Source: Nitrosomonas sp. (lineage in GTDB: Bacteria; Pseudomonadota; Gammaproteobacteria; Burkholderiales; Nitrosomonadaceae). From it: a stretch of DNA of 64,000 nt. The stretch is taken from assembly GCA_016721865.1 (NCBI GenBank), contig JADKHF010000014.1:1-64000 (forward strand), given 5' to 3'. Shown piece after piece: positions 56,266 through 64,000 of the stretch (the first letter of the stretch is position 1; every line of letters starts with the position of its first letter). The notes beneath the pieces are model-generated. The model did not search any database, was not told where the DNA came from, and worked only from the letters and a program-made list of their open reading frames with translations. The position numbers and the translations under genes were made by a program.

Positions 56266-57476
56266 ATGAAAGATTATGAGAAGTACGGTATTCCTGATAA
56301 TGCTTGGTTGGAATATGACGGGCCGCCTGATTTTGCAATAATCTATGAAGATAACGGGATAGATGATCCATTTATTACGCCGTTGGAGTTTTCCCTTGTC
56401 CCGGGTGATATTCGGCTTTGGAGCTGTATTAATTATTGGACAGCACTAGAGGCTGCGTTATTAATTGCCGGTGTGGCACCGGATGACACCGAACTTTACG
56501 CAGTTTCTCAGCAGTGTGTTCCTGATGAAGGTTATGGAAATAAGATAAGTTCATGGAAATACGCACCTATTTTTCATCTTGCAAAGTCTCTTTTGTTTTT
56601 ATTTGAGCGCTCCGATCTGGCACCTAAAGCTTCACCAATGGCTTGGGTAAAATATTTCTTGGATGAAATACAAGGAAAGGCCTTTGGTAAAGGGTATGAA
56701 CCTGATCGTATTAATTTTGCCGAAGAATGGTATGAATATCTTAGTGTTAAAGTCAGTGAGACCGATCAAAAGAAGAGTATAGAATTTAGTACTTGGAATA
56801 ATCCAAGTCGTAGAGAACAACAATTTGATGTGATTCTGGCAGTTATTGTGGCATTAAATTTTGATCCAAACCAGATTCCTGATGGTGGAAAATCCAAGAT
56901 TAAGAATATTTGTTTGAAGGAGGGTTAAAAAATAAAATTTCGCCAAAATTTCCCAAAAAATGGAAAAGGAGGGAATGGCGGAAGGGGTGGATGGGGGGGA
57001 GGGGAAAGAAGAGCCCGGTTGCGGGGCACCCCCGGGGGGGGGGGAAAGGGGGAAAAAACCCTGGTCCCGGGCGGCCGGGGGGGGGGCCGGCCGGCGCGGG
57101 GCCCCGGGCGGCCCGGGGCCCCGGGGGGGGGGGGGCCCCCGGGCCACCGTGAAAGGCCGGGAGGGGGGGCCGGGAGGTTCCATCCCGGCAGGGGGCGGCG
57201 TCGAAATTAAAAGGACGGCGGGAGTTAACCCAGCCCTTCCCCCCCCGCCGGGCCCCCCCCCCCCCCCCCCCCCCCCCTACGCCCCCTAGACCACGCTTAT
57301 TTACTGATGCCGGTTTTAATCATGCTTGGAAGGCAGGTATATCAGCCGGGTATTTCAGACTAACTAATTACGAAAAGTTTCTCCAAGCAATATATCAAAA
57401 GGTGAGCAGTAAAAAATGCCCACCTGCCTACATTGACCGCCTACTCTGGGTAAGCAATAAACTTCATAGCACCTAA
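56266..57476 (+). pseudogene. Unknown island gene, interrupted by a G/C-rich artefact block
   Basis: Not recognised. The first 220 residues (MKDYEKYGIPDNAWLEYDGP, PGDIRLWSCINYWTALEAAL, LIAGVAPDDTELYAV) look like a soluble protein with Trp-rich helices. The frame stops at 56928, 10 bases before a G-rich block. After the block, sequence reading LFTDAGFNHAWKAGISAGYF and YIDRLLWVSNKLHST, stop at 57474-57476, looks like the C-terminus of the same protein. So the gene was probably one unit of unknown full length, and the block replaces its middle. Function unknown; it stands between integrase and AlpA-like regulator, a cargo or phage-defence position. Confidence 0.5.
56935..57290. other. Second G/C-run block, probable assembly artefact
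   Basis: About 350 bases: the left two thirds is G-rich, the right end is C-rich (57238-57279 is almost all C). A G-rich left and C-rich right end is what two decaying reads meeting head-on would give. It splits an otherwise plausible gene. Reading frames within it are meaningless. Confidence 0.75.
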
Positions 57477-57498
57477 AATCGACTCAAGAGGTGACATG

Positions 57499-57741
57499 AT
57501 GTTTAGTAGCAAATCTCAAGAAATCCCCGAAGCTTTAAAAAACTTCGATCAACTCCCTAATGCCGCCAATGTAAGACAGCCAGTCGTTCAAGCGTTGTAT
57601 GCTTGTTCTGCTGCCAGCGTGTGGCGCGGTGTCAATTCCGGGCGCATTCCTAAACCGCGTAAATTGTCGCCGCGTACCACTTGCTGGAATGTCGGAGAAT
57701 TGCGCGCAGCTTTAGCAACGAATGGAAATCAGGGGGCATAA
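57499..57741 (+). CDS. AlpA-like excisionase/regulator
   Basis: 80 residues. The core YACSAASVWRGVNSGRIPKP with the tryptophan-bearing WNVGELRAAL matches AlpA-type MerR-like helix-turn-helix proteins of P4-like islands, which act as excisionases or activate integrase genes. GAGGTG precedes the tandem ATGATG (57496/57499). Located as usual a short way after the integrase. First gene of a closely spaced run with the HTH gene that follows one base later. Confidence 0.8.
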   Translation: MFSSKSQEIPEALKNFDQLPNAANVRQPVVQALYACSAASVWRGVNSGRIPKPRKLSPRTTCWNVGELRAALATNGNQGA

Positions 57742-57742
57742 C

Positions 57743-58038
57743 ATGGACAAAAAATACCGCTCCATAAATAAGCGGCTTTTAAAGATATCAACCAGCAGCT
57801 TACAGGCGATGACGCAAAACAACAATGCGCCAGGTTATTGCGAGCATTACGTTTATTCAGCAGCAATACTTCTGAAGAAAGTCGCGGATTGGGGGTTTAT
57901 CACCCTTCCGCACAAATATTGCAGTTACGCAAAAAAGGCTTTTGCATTGACACACTTTGGTAAGTCATCTAAGCGGAAAATAGCGATAAACACAGTGTCG
58001 ATTGCTATGTATTGCGCCCTGGGGTGAGTCATGAATAG
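57743..58038 (+). pseudogene. Helix-turn-helix (HTH_39-like) island protein, frame broken
   Basis: In the frame of 57784-58038 the product reads DINQQLTGDDAKQQCARLLRAL, then GVYHPSAQILQLRKKGF and DKHSVDCYVLRPGVSHE, a pattern known from small HTH_39-type proteins in phages and islands. The N-terminal frame from ATG 57743 gives MDKKYRSINKRLL and needs two added bases to join (NTAPINKAAFKDIN). Two TAA codons interrupt the C-terminal part (57961, 57973 region) where Lys AAA is expected. Likely sequence errors; a true pseudogene is possible. Its end overlaps the next small gene. Confidence 0.55.
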
Positions 58039-58174
58039 CGAATTACGGCTGGAACGCCTTGAAATGCTGCTAGTGCGTTTTTCTCATCTTGGAATAGGCG
58101 CTGATGTGGTTTCACTCGGCTTGATTGAACTGTGGTCGCTTTACTGCTATTTATCCCAGCTTGGGAATAGTTAG
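58031..58174 (+). CDS. Small island protein, 47 residues
   Basis: ATG 58031 overlaps the end of the HTH gene. The product MNSELRLERLEMLLVRFSHL then GIGADVVSLGLIELWSLYCY is amphipathic, with a Leu-rich helix. Not recognised, but similar short proteins sit at this place in related integrative elements. It ends three bases before the relaxase-like gene. Confidence 0.5.
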   Translation: MNSELRLERLEMLLVRFSHLGIGADVVSLGLIELWSLYCYLSQLGNS

Positions 58175-58177
58175 ACG

Positions 58178-58948
58178 ATGGCAGCAAGCCATTTACTACG
58201 GTTGGGTAAGGTAAAAGGCAAAAATAGCGTTCTGAATGCTTTGAAACACAATAAGCGTACACTACAGGCTGAACGTGGCGCGGGTGCGAATATTGATCCA
58301 ACCAGAACGCCATTGAATTACTCATTGACTGGATCGGATAGTGCAGAAACAATTGATCGTCATGCAAAAGTATTGATGGTGCAGGCTGGTATAGATCAAC
58401 CACGTGCCAATCAGGTGATGGCAGTTGAAGTGATCTTCAGTCTGCCGATCGATCGACACCAGCAAGACACCCGGCCATTCTTTAAGAATTGTCTGGAATG
58501 GGTTAAGCAGCATATTCCAGGTGTGATGCTATCGTTTGATGTGCATCTGGATGAAAGCGCACCTCATGCCCATGCACTGATTCTGCCCTTGGTGGATGGC
58601 ACTATGCAAGGCAACAAGATCATGGGTGGCAAAGGTAATCTAATGCGTTTGATCAATATTTTTCATGCAGAAGTGGCACGTCATTATGGCTTGAGCAGAA
58701 ACGAGACTAAACGACTCACCAGCAAAGCCAAGGAATCACTTAAAAGACAGGTTTTGGCTAGATTGTTAAACGATCCGGTGATGCGATCCATAATCTGGCC
58801 ATGTGTGCGTGATGCAATTCACAACGACCCGGTACCCTATGCCCAATTATTAGGCATTGAACACAAGCGACAGCCAGCATATACCGGAAGATCATTCGTG
58901 CAGATCATGACTTCCAAAGGCAAAGGAAAAGAGATAAACACTATATAG
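58178..58948 (+). CDS. Mob/Pre-type relaxase-like protein
   Basis: 256 residues. Similar to the N-terminal relaxase domain of plasmid mobilisation/recombination (Mob_Pre, MobV) enzymes: HLLRLGKVKGKNSVLNALKH and HNKR at the N-terminus, and FDVHLDESAPHAHALILPLV with the HUH-like His-x-His pattern near residue 130. The domain nicks at an origin of transfer by a tyrosine in classical members; a single tyrosine nucleophile cannot be picked here. It lacks the long C-terminal part of full MobV proteins, so it may be a minimal form used by the island for mobilisation or replication. No origin-like repeat is evident nearby. Confidence 0.65.
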   Translation: MAASHLLRLGKVKGKNSVLNALKHNKRTLQAERGAGANIDPTRTPLNYSLTGSDSAETIDRHAKVLMVQAGIDQPRANQVMAVEVIFSLPIDRHQQDTRPFFKNCLEWVKQHIPGVMLSFDVHLDESAPHAHALILPLVDGTMQGNKIMGGKGNLMRLINIFHAEVARHYGLSRNETKRLTSKAKESLKRQVLARLLNDPVMRSIIWPCVRDAIHNDPVPYAQLLGIEHKRQPAYTGRSFVQIMTSKGKGKEINTI

Positions 58949-59035
58949 CCTTTCAATCCTGAAAAACATCAAACACTATCCTGTGTATAGCGTTTCATTT
59001 CCAAACTACTTAACGGGATATTAAATCAGAGATCA

Positions 59036-59128
59036 ATGCAGCTTGGCATAATCTATAAAGCAGAAATGAGTAAGGACCAAAGTAGAGTGTTTAACCTGGA
59101 TTCGGGAACTTGCTACCTGTCGCAATGA
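59036..59128 (+). CDS. Possible micro-gene, 30 residues
   Basis: ATG 59036 to TGA 59126-59128, overlapping the next ATG as ATGA. Encodes MQLGIIYKAEMSKDQSRVFN and ten more residues. Support is only the overlap pattern shared with its neighbours. 58949-59035 holds no gene. Confidence 0.3.
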   Translation: MQLGIIYKAEMSKDQSRVFNLDSGTCYLSQ

Positions 59129-59342
59129 ACATTCGGGAATTATCGCCAGATAGTGAAGTAATAATCGCAGGTGATAACGATCCACCAACAAAAGAATACC
59201 GAGGACATTGGCAAAACCAAGGCGCGTGGGCAGCGAACAAGGAATAGTAGTCACCGTCAAAAATCAGCCCGGTAACATTGGTAACGTGTTTTCAGAACTT
59301 TCCACCGCAGAAAATAATTTTGACGACATGGTTGAGTTCTGA
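59125..59342 (+). pseudogene. Small island protein of about 72 residues, one frameshift
   Basis: MNIRELSPDSEVIIAGDNDP begins at 59125 and the frame stops at 59247 after AWAANKE. One added base joins it to IVVTVKNQPGNIGNVFSELS and DDMVEF, whose TGA (59340-59342) overlaps the next ATG. The repaired protein is acidic and unrecognised. Confidence 0.45.
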
Positions 59343-59500
59343 TGAATGTTATTCACCAAATCAAAGAAGCTGGATTCACGCTTGAATTATTGCCTAATGA
59401 TAAGCTAGGCGTGAGGCCCAGCAAGCTTACACAGCAACAGCGCGATTATTTAACGGTCAATAAATCTGTGATAGTTCAGCAGTTGCAGATTAAGAAATGA
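59342..59500 (+). CDS. TubC-docking-domain-like small protein
   Basis: 52 residues: MNVIHQIKEAGFTLELLPND, then LGVRPSKLTQQQRDYLTVNK, then SVIVQQLQIKK. The alternation of an N-terminal helix, a short beta hairpin and helices (L-x-x-x-G-x-x-L ... L-x-V-x-P-x-x-L-T ... K-x-x-I) matches the TubC N-terminal docking domain fold, which is also found as stand-alone proteins in mobile elements. ATG overlaps the previous stop (TGATG); its own stop overlaps the following start (ATGA). Confidence 0.55.
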   Translation: MNVIHQIKEAGFTLELLPNDKLGVRPSKLTQQQRDYLTVNKSVIVQQLQIKK

Positions 59501-59625
59501 TTCGGGCGTGGCTTCATAAGATAGGTGAGCCAGAAGAAGATCATTGTCTGGTGATTGATAAATGCAAGCGTGACCATGAAGCATTGATCTATTTTCTAAA
59601 ATGGGCTGGCAAAGATGAAGAATAA
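59497..59625 (+). CDS. Small island protein, 42 residues
   Basis: ATG 59497 overlaps the previous stop as ATGA. The product MIRAWLHKIGEPEEDHCLVI then DKCKRDHEALIYFLKWAGKD is soluble, with two Cys and two His (HC, C-x-RDH) that could bind a metal. Not recognised. Last of the overlapping small-gene chain. Confidence 0.45.
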   Translation: MIRAWLHKIGEPEEDHCLVIDKCKRDHEALIYFLKWAGKDEE

Positions 59626-59643
59626 TCCAATCACAAAGTTGAC

Positions 59644-59910
59644 TCACACCTCATTATCCACAACAGTTGGCGCTTTTATGGCTGTGCGACGTCTCACACC
59701 CTTTGGGTATGGTTTCTTGTTACGCGAACCAGCTGGCCGACCAATATTTGAAACTGGCAAGGATGCACCAAGAAAATCAGACCAGTGAATTATCCAGCGG
59801 CCATTGATATATTCAGCGTCATTATCAAGAAATCCTGCCCTGCACCAGTTCGTGATTGTTTGTTGTGTTACGCCACGTATTTTGGCTAGTTGTAAGGCTG
59901 TAATTAACAT
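59644..59910 (-). CDS. Small HTH DNA-binding protein (AlpA/MerR-like)
   Basis: 88 residues starting at 59910, with AAGGATA before the ATG. LQLAKIRGVTQQTITNWCRA is a helix-turn-helix, followed by a wing NGRWIIHWSDF and a basic, Arg/Lys-rich tail (AGSRNKKPYPKGVRRRT). Divergent from the type I restriction operon; a role in its control, or as excisionase, is inference. Convergent with the micro-gene chain. Confidence 0.7.
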   Translation of the reverse strand: MLITALQLAKIRGVTQQTITNWCRAGFLDNDAEYINGRWIIHWSDFLGASLPVSNIGRPAGSRNKKPYPKGVRRRTAIKAPTVVDNEV

Positions 59911-60203
59911 TATTATCCTTGGTTTTTGGCGCAATGCTAGGATTACCTAAGTTCATATAAACAAAGTAGAAAAAATAATATCACTATTTTCATGTATGAA
60001 AAAAATATTTGCATAGAAAAAAGGCACACGAAAATCTTTTTCTGGTCTCCATACTTCGTGATGCGTGACCCGATGAGCTCAGTATTTGACAGTACATCTG
60101 AGAATTGGCATTGTAGCGAGCAGAAGCGCTCTGTAGCATTGCATAGCTAAACAATTATCATATCCAAAATAATAGAACTACTGGAATAAACAGGGATTGA
60201 ACT
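59911..60203. promoter_or_regulatory. Divergent control region with palindrome before hsdM
   Basis: 293 AT-rich bases between the HTH gene and hsdM. It contains the perfect palindrome TTTTCAT-GT-ATGAAAA (59987-60002), a good size for an HTH-dimer operator. Promoters for both directions should lie here; no gene is seen. Confidence 0.45.
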
Positions 60204-61739
60204 ATGCTCACCGGCGAAATTCGCAGCCAAGTTGACAGTATCTGGAACGCCTTCTGGTCAGGTGGTATTTCCAATCCGTTGGAGGTAATGGAGCAAATCA
60301 CCTATCTGTTGTTCCTGCGCAGGCTGGATGACCTTCACACCCTCGAAGAAAACAAATCCACTCGCCTAAACAAACCGATGGAACGGCGTATCTTCCCGGA
60401 AGGTAAAGATGCGCGAGGACGGGATTATATCGACCTGCGCTGGTCACGTTTCAAGAATCTCGCCCCATCTGAAATGTTTATTGTCGTTGGCGAACACGTT
60501 TTCCCATTCCTGCGCACCATGGGCGGCGATGGCTCCACCTACGCTCATCATATGAAGGATGCGCGTTTCACCATTCCCACACCGGCACTACTGGCTAAGG
60601 TAGTGGATTTGCTCGACCATGTGCCAATGGAAGACCGCGATACCAAGGGGGACCTCTACGAATACATGCTGAGCAAGATTGCCAGCGCCGGACAGAACGG
60701 GCAGTTCCGCACACCGCGCCATATTATTCGGCTCATGGTGGAGTTGACTGAACCCAACGCTAAGGATGTCATCTGTGATCCCGCCAGCGGTACCTGTGGC
60801 TTTCTAGTGGCTGCTGGGGAATACCTGCGCGAGAAGCACCCGGAAATACTGCGTGATACCCAATCCCGTGAACATTTCCACCACGGCATGTTCCACGGTT
60901 ACGACTTCGACAATACTATGCTACGCATTGGCAGCATGAACATGACTTTGCATGGTGTCGATAACCCGGACATTCGTTATAAAGATTCACTGGCACAAGA
61001 TCATGCCGGTGACGAAGACAAATACTCGCTCGTCCTTGCCAATCCACCCTTTGCCGGGTCGCTGGATTATGAGAATACCGCCAAAGACCTGCTGGCTATT
61101 GTCAAGACCAAGAAAACCGAGCTGCTGTTCCTTGCCTTGTTCCTGCGCCTGCTCAAGCCCGGTGGCCGGGCAGCGGTTATCGTGCCGGACGGAGTGCTGT
61201 TCGGCTCCTCCAATGCACATAAGGAACTGCGCCGGATGATAGTTGAGGAGCACAAGCTGGATGCGATCATTTCTTTGCCTTCGGGTGCCTTCAAACCATA
61301 TGCCGGGGTATCCACTGCCATCCTGATATTCACCAAGACCAATTCCGGTGGCACGGATAACGTGTGGTTCTACGATATGCACGCTGATGGTTGGAGCCTC
61401 GACGACAAGCGCCAGCCGCTACTGCCGGAGGACAAATTGGGTGTCACACCTGCCCAAGCCCTCACCGAAGCCGAGCACGCAAAGAACAACCTGCCGGATG
61501 TGCTGGCTCGCTGGCAACAGCGGGAAGGTACGGAACTGCAACGCCCCCCCACCGCCCAGAGCTTCTGTGTGCCGAAGGCTGACATATCCACCAATGGCTA
61601 CGACCTCTCCATCAATCGCTACAAGGAAGTGGTGCATAAAATGGTGGAACATCTGCCGCCCAAGGAGATTCTGGCCAATTTAGCCAAGCTGGAAGCAGAG
61701 ATTCAGGCGGGGATGAAAAAGCTTGAGGAGATGCTTTAG
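60204..61739 (+). CDS. hsdM: Type I restriction-modification DNA methyltransferase subunit
   Basis: N6-adenine methyltransferase subunit of the HsdR2M2S complex. 511 residues. An N-terminal HsdM_N domain (ITYLLFLRRLDDLHTLEENK) is followed by the SAM motif DPASGTCGFLVAAGEYL (about residue 192) and the catalytic NPPF in VLANPPFAGSLDY (about residue 280). Intact. hsdS follows after 2 bases; operon hsdM-hsdS-hsdR. Confidence 0.95.
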   Translation: MLTGEIRSQVDSIWNAFWSGGISNPLEVMEQITYLLFLRRLDDLHTLEENKSTRLNKPMERRIFPEGKDARGRDYIDLRWSRFKNLAPSEMFIVVGEHVFPFLRTMGGDGSTYAHHMKDARFTIPTPALLAKVVDLLDHVPMEDRDTKGDLYEYMLSKIASAGQNGQFRTPRHIIRLMVELTEPNAKDVICDPASGTCGFLVAAGEYLREKHPEILRDTQSREHFHHGMFHGYDFDNTMLRIGSMNMTLHGVDNPDIRYKDSLAQDHAGDEDKYSLVLANPPFAGSLDYENTAKDLLAIVKTKKTELLFLALFLRLLKPGGRAAVIVPDGVLFGSSNAHKELRRMIVEEHKLDAIISLPSGAFKPYAGVSTAILIFTKTNSGGTDNVWFYDMHADGWSLDDKRQPLLPEDKLGVTPAQALTEAEHAKNNLPDVLARWQQREGTELQRPPTAQSFCVPKADISTNGYDLSINRYKEVVHKMVEHLPPKEILANLAKLEAEIQAGMKKLEEML

Positions 61740-61741
61740 CC

Positions 61742-62931
61742 ATGACCAAATGGCGTAAAGTCAAATTTGGAGAGATATTTGACATCTCCTCCAGCAAAGA
61801 GTCCTCCAAGAAGACTGGAAAACATCTGGGGTCCCGTTCTATCGCGCTCGGGAAATAGTGAAGTTGGCAAAAGAAGGCGCGGTCGAGAATGAGCTTTTTA
61901 TATCAGAAGAACTCTTCGACTCTTTCAAGAGCAAATATGGAGTCCCTAAACCCGGCGATTTGATGATCTCCGCAGTAGGTACTCTCGGCGCGTGCTATGT
62001 CGTGCAACCTACAGATCCTTTTACTACAAAGACGCCAGTGTGTTGAGGTTTAGCCCTAAGCAGGAGGTTTGTTCAAAATTCATTAAGCACGCTTTTCGCA
62101 CGCCTGAAATATTGGACCAAATTCATGCCGGATCGGGATCAACAGTTGGTACCTACACAATCAACAGAGCGATATCAACTCGGATAGGGCTTCCCCTCCT
62201 TCCCGAACAAATCCGCATCGCCGCCATTCTTGACCAAGCCGATGCCCTCCGAGCCAAGCGTCGAGAATCCTTGGCGCAACTGGATAACCTCACGCAGTCG
62301 ATTTTCATTGAGATGTTTGGTGATCCAGTTACTAATTCGATGGGATGGGGAGGTAAAAAAATTAAAGGAAATATCAAAAAGCATTGTAAGTAGGCACCGC
62401 CCAGGGGCCAAGTTTATGTTAGTGATGGGATTGTTTTTTTTAGAACAAAAAGATGGAAATATAAATAGCTTGATGATTTGGCAACAAATGGGTGCTCATT
62501 TCAAAATGAGGAAACAACCTGCAGAACAAGGGCTATATTAACCAACCAAAAGGATAAATACTGAAAATAGCAGTTTAGGTAGAGCGGCTATTTTTATTGG
62601 AAAAGATAACAGCGCTAATATTAATGGGCACGTTTATCGGATAAGACTGGAAAAAGGCTCAATACACGAATTTGTTTTGTATATTTTAACAACTGATGAG
62701 TATAGAGAATATATTAGGAGTGTATGCGTTGGTGGAATCGATAAAAGACAGATTAATAAAGAACACTTAGAAGAGTTCCCCATAATTTTCCCACCCGTCG
62801 GTCTCCAACACCGCTTTGCCACCCTCGTCGAATCCATCGAAAAGCAAAAGGGATTCTATCGCTCCCAGCTTGCTGAACTCGACAATCTCTTCACCTCCAT
62901 CCAACATCGTGCCTTCCGTGGAGAACTCTAA
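61742..62931 (+). pseudogene. hsdS: Type I restriction-modification specificity subunit, several frameshifts
   Basis: Determines the DNA target through two recognition domains joined by helical spacers. Seen in pieces: MTKWRKVKFGEIFDISSSKE, then GVPFYRAREIVKLAKEGAV, KPGDLMISAVGTLGACYVV, GLPLLPEQIRIAAILDQADA with LRAKRRESLAQLDNLTQSIF (first spacer), a second recognition domain (SRHRPGAKF, SLGRAAIFIGKDNSANINGH, YIRSVCVGGIDKRQINKEHL) and the final PPVGLQHRFATLVESIEKQK helix ending FRGEL. At least five frame errors are needed (near 61815, 62010, 62370, 62440, 62550). Ends at 62931, adjoining hsdR. Confidence 0.85.
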
Positions 62932-64000
62932 GTGAGCAACTTCATCTTCCTCCAATCTGAATGGCCACTGCTGTTTAATGCCGCGACCAAGGTGGAAGGT
63001 TTGGCGCATACTGATGCCCGCTTCCTGCTTTTATGCCCGGCGTACTCTGGAACTGGCAGTGGCATGGCTCTACAAATACGACCCAGCACTCAGACTGCCA
63101 TATCAAGACCACTTAAGTGCACTCATCCACGAACCCACCTTCCGCCAGACCGTGGGCGATGCTGTATTCACCAAGACCAAGCTAGCTAACAGTGACGCAG
63201 GAACTTTTCCATGTCTGTTACTGGCTGGCTCGCACTTATGGTCAAAAATCACGCCCAGCACCCAGCCTGAGTTTTTCAGTGACATTACTGCCGCAGCCCA
63301 TACCGGCACCGGCACAGACGCTGGACCAGTTGCAGAAACTGGAAGCACAACTGCACGAACGTGATGAAAAGCTCACTACTCTGCTGGCAAATAAAACTGC
63401 GCTTGACGAAGAACTCAAAAAGTTGCGTGAAGAATTCGCTGCCGCCAAGGAAGCCAATGCCGCCCAGCCGGACACCCACGATTACTCGAAGCCGAAACCC
63501 GCGACTACTTCATTGACTTGTTGCTGAAAGAAGCCGGCTGGCAGCTCGACACGCCGCAAGAACTTGAGTTTGAAGTCAGCGGCATGCCCAACAATGCAGG
63601 CACGGGTTTGTTGACTATGTGCTGTGGGGCGACGACGGCAAACCACTGGCGCTGGTTGAAGCCAAACGCACCAAGCACGATCCCAAAGTGGGACAGCAGC
63701 AAGCCAAGCTGTATGCCGATTGCCTGAAGCCAAATACGGCCAGCGCCCAGTCATCTTCTATTCCAACGGCTACGAGCACTGGATGTGGGACGACGCCAAC
63801 TACCCGCCGCGTGCCGTGCAGGGTTTCTTCAAGAAGCCCGAACTGGAACTGCTGATCCAGCGCCGCACCAGCCGAAAGCATTGGCAAGCGCTCCATCAAC
63901 GAGGCCATTGTCGAGCGCTACTACCAGACCCGCGCTGTGCGCCGCATCGGGGAAGCCTTTGAGGTGACCGCCAGCGTAAGGCACTGGTGGTAATGGCAAC
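62932..64000 (+). pseudogene. hsdR: Type I restriction endonuclease subunit, N-terminal part, frameshifted and cut by window end
   Basis: Starts with GTG at 62932, touching the hsdS stop. MSNFIFLQSEWPLLFNAATK is followed, after a frame change near 63025, by RRTLELAVAWLYKYDPALRL and PYQDHLSALIHEPTFRQTVG (DUF4145-like region). About 28 codons seem missing near 63185 before ELFHVCYWLARTYG. Later comes a coiled coil (LDQLQKLEAQLHERDEKLTT) and the HsdR_N nuclease with DGKPLALVEAKRTKHDPKVG, whose E-A-K completes the PD-(D/E)xK site. Further frame changes lie near 63485, 63610 and 63725. The helicase domains are beyond the window. Confidence 0.85.

Noticed and set aside
56854..57289. Reading frames of 60-109 codons across the second G/C block
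   Set aside because: Same low-complexity cause; the sequence itself is doubtful.
59033..59260. 75-codon reverse-strand frame in the island
   Set aside because: It runs against the overlapping small plus-strand genes and has no ribosome site.
1..64000. CRISPR array or rRNA genes
   Set aside because: No regularly spaced repeats with unique spacers and no rRNA-like sequence were seen; the only clustered repeats are the integrase motifs at 54898-54960.

Overview
The window looks like a draft chromosome segment of a betaproteobacterium, most likely an ammonia oxidiser of the Nitrosomonas type. The reasons are a Rh-type ammonium channel (16793-18166) with the layout of the Nitrosomonas Rh50 protein, the beta/gammaproteobacterial gene order leuCDB-asd-fimV-truA-trpFBA-accD-folC-SPOR-cvpA-purF-metZ, and moderate GC content. 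The assignment is from memory of the families; no database search was possible. At least 15 genes, including bamD, lpdA, proA, leuD, accD and cysS, are broken by single missing or extra bases or isolated stop codons, and two blocks (13741-14612 and about 56935-57290) are almost pure G/C runs. Both point to sequence or assembly error rather than real gene decay, so most entries typed as pseudogene are probably intact in the living organism.

Layout. 1-4.6 kb: start of rluD, bamD, a universal stress protein, a broken alpha/beta hydrolase, a response-regulator remnant and a two-receiver GGDEF signalling protein. 4.6-8.4 kb: a tightly packed module of an ATP-grasp ligase, an inactive transglutaminase fused to a multi-helix membrane domain and a DTG-type protease, with a small secreted protein upstream. 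8.5-11.6 kb: lipoyl-domain dihydrolipoamide dehydrogenase and proA. 11.7-13.0 kb: an IS3-family element with an internal deletion that truncates a toxin-like gene. 13.2-18.2 kb: a Zur-like regulator, a G-rich block, a DUF547 protein, a glutathione-transferase-like protein with a divergent HxlR regulator, and the Rh channel. 18.6-21.7 kb: a rubrerythrin / Fe-S oxidoreductase-DUF3501 fusion / CNP1-like lipoprotein operon. 22.2-43.6 kb: MFS transporter, leucine, aspartate-family, tryptophan, fatty-acid, folate, purine and methionine genes, two cyclophilins and cysS. 43.6-54.3 kb: membrane methyltransferase, motB-motA (reverse order on the map), an Atm1-type ABC exporter, an NRAMP-like transporter, two small unknown genes, a Kef-type antiporter and a large membrane protein with glycine-rich C-terminus.

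The last 9.3 kb is a genomic island. It begins at tRNA-Leu(UAA), which has a 145-bp MITE just before it, and carries a P4-type integrase with five copies of a 9-bp motif ahead of its start, an unknown gene, AlpA-like and HTH regulators, a Mob/Pre-type relaxase-like gene, a chain of overlapping very small genes (one resembling a TubC-type docking domain), a reverse-strand HTH gene, and a type I restriction-modification operon hsdM-hsdS-hsdR that runs off the window end. The right end of the island is not in the window.

The least explained items are the ATP-grasp/7TM/protease module, the DUF3501 fusion in the rubrerythrin operon, a string of four perfect hairpins between motA and the ABC exporter, the integrase-proximal repeats, and the micro-gene chain in the island.
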